64,000 bases of DNA from Pectinophora gossypiella (lineage: Eukaryota; Arthropoda; Insecta; Lepidoptera; Gelechiidae): NCBI RefSeq assembly GCF_024362695.1, contig NC_065413.1, positions 14,357,511 to 14,421,510 of the forward strand, given 5' to 3'. Each line of letters begins with the position of its first letter. The first letter of the stretch is position 1. Shown piece after piece: positions 62,732 through 64,000 of this stretch. The notes beneath the pieces are model-generated. The model saw nothing but the letters and a program-made list of their open reading frames with translations. It ran no database searches and was not told the origin of the DNA. The position numbers and the translations under genes were made by a program.

Positions 62732-64000
62732 GTAAGTACAAAAAATAAAAAAAAAGAAACAAGTAAAGTTTGTAAGTCTATATTTTATCGTCGGATGATG
62801 ATGATCACCATCATCAATTTTATTGGAAAATAAGTAAGGAAAATAATAAGTAATATTGAAGTAAGTATTGAAGTCGGTCTTAAGATCACCTTCGGGTTTA
62901 AGATAATGTCTTACCCCCACTGCAGCACGAAGTTTATTACGTAGCTTGCTCAGCCTTCACCATATCTGGATATCTTATGAAGCGGGATGTTTCACCGAGT
63001 GCCGCCGAATTGCCAAACCTGTGGCAAATTTACAATAAGCGGAAACTTTGCGAATTCGCGCCGAGACGGCGAGTTGACATAGATTCGCAAATGTCAACAC
63101 TCCATTGCGCTGCGGTCGCTTTTACAGACGCAATATAATATGCTAGAGCCAACCACAGATTCTTAAAAACATTTCCGTCACAACAGCTGGGTGAGTTTAA
63201 AGAGGCCACATTGAAGCAATTCATCTAAAAAACCATGATTGCTATTTGACAGTTTTTTAAACAGTTTTAAGACAGTAATTAAACAGAAATTTAGTAAAAA
63301 AAGGTTATTTTAAGCTAGTGATTATTTAGAAGATATAAATGCATGATATTAACTGTCTGGGAACTGATTTTAGGCAGCCAAACTACGTCCGTAAAAACGT
63401 CTAGAGCCCTGTCCCGAGGTTTTTCTTGCAGCTTCTTTTCTTCGGCTATACACGTTGTGAAGTAGTTTTCGGCGGATGAGACGTTCGTTATGTAAAAAAT
63501 TACGATGCAAGGTGTAACTATGATACTTACCGAATACAGACAATACAATACAATACAAATACACTTTATTGCACCAAAATAAAAAGAAATAATTACAAAA
63601 AGTCTCTTAACTAAGTACATGGCAAATGGCGGCCTTATCGTTAAAGCGATTTCTTCCAGACAACCATAAGGTGAGGAAAAAGGTAAAAAAAAAAATGAAA
63701 GATTGCGGGTACAAACTATGCATACAACTTAACAACAAATACATACAAATAAATATATAACATACTTACAAATATAATGGTGCTAATTCCTGTAAATACC
63801 ATCTAATTTTATTTTAAGTTATATCTGTCCTTTTCTTATCCGCCGAAAAGGAAAGGGACGGGTAATCGACAAGCATAAAATTTATGGAACACACGTCAAT
63901 TTTAAGCACAAATCTAAACCAACCGTCTAAAAATTTTACGTCAGTCAATAACCCGACACATTAATTTACTCATTCTTCCTAAAATTAAGAGCTGTGAATC
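62732..64000. other. Cadherin intron 29 (to the window end), no exon found
   Basis: No further in-phase cadherin exon is visible. 63190-63260 is a MITE O scrap, 63350-63540 a CR1-like LINE 3' end (reversed or plus scraps, GGCGGATGAGACGTTCGTTA), and 63778-64000 a family R MITE cut by the edge. The stretch 62925-63180 starts with CTGCAG and is open for a while but matches no cadherin region. Confidence 0.55.

Noticed and set aside
62936..63140. Open stretch after CTGCAG as a further cadherin exon
   Set aside because: The translation (starting HEVYYVACSAF) does not resemble the membrane-proximal region expected next, and no donor in phase follows.

Overview
The window is lepidopteran genomic DNA. 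It carries a lepidopteran-type midgut cadherin (the BtR/Bt-R1 family), an insect perilipin (Lsd1), short GT-AG exons in long AT-rich introns, and a dense load of SINEs, foldback MITEs and LINE remnants. I cannot fix the species. No prokaryotic or viral genes were seen.

Three host genes make up the scaffold. (1) SF3A1, the spliceosomal SF3a120 subunit, lies on the minus strand at 856-9147. It is complete, with nine exons and 728 codons. (2) The perilipin Lsd1/Plin1 lies on the minus strand at 11569-23018, with a non-coding first exon at 26964-27117. It has nine coding exons and 417 aa. A TATA box and an initiator sit just upstream. A separate terminal-type exon at 9613-9867 could be an alternative 3' end of Lsd1 or a small separate gene. 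(3) The midgut cadherin lies on the plus strand from 34905 and runs off the right edge. Twenty-nine coding exons join in frame into 1487 residues: a signal peptide, twelve cadherin repeats and the start of the membrane-proximal region. The transmembrane and cytoplasmic exons lie beyond the window. Lsd1 and the cadherin are divergently transcribed across about 5-7 kb of repeat-filled DNA.

The most striking mobile element is a full-length non-LTR retrotransposon at 17181-22830. It has two open ORFs, a poly(A) tail and an 11-bp target duplication. It lies antisense in the first coding intron of Lsd1, about 32 bp from that intron's splice donor.

The rest of the non-coding DNA is mostly repeats. 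Several SINE families share one core and differ in head and tail, and one has a fused tRNA-like and 5S rRNA-like head. About ten families of foldback MITEs recur in the introns of all three genes, some nested inside one another. Degraded LINE 3' ends share their tails with some of the SINEs. There is also a 10-bp minisatellite at 43541-43680. Nothing suggests an operon or a co-regulated pathway: the three genes act in splicing, lipid storage and midgut surface adhesion respectively.
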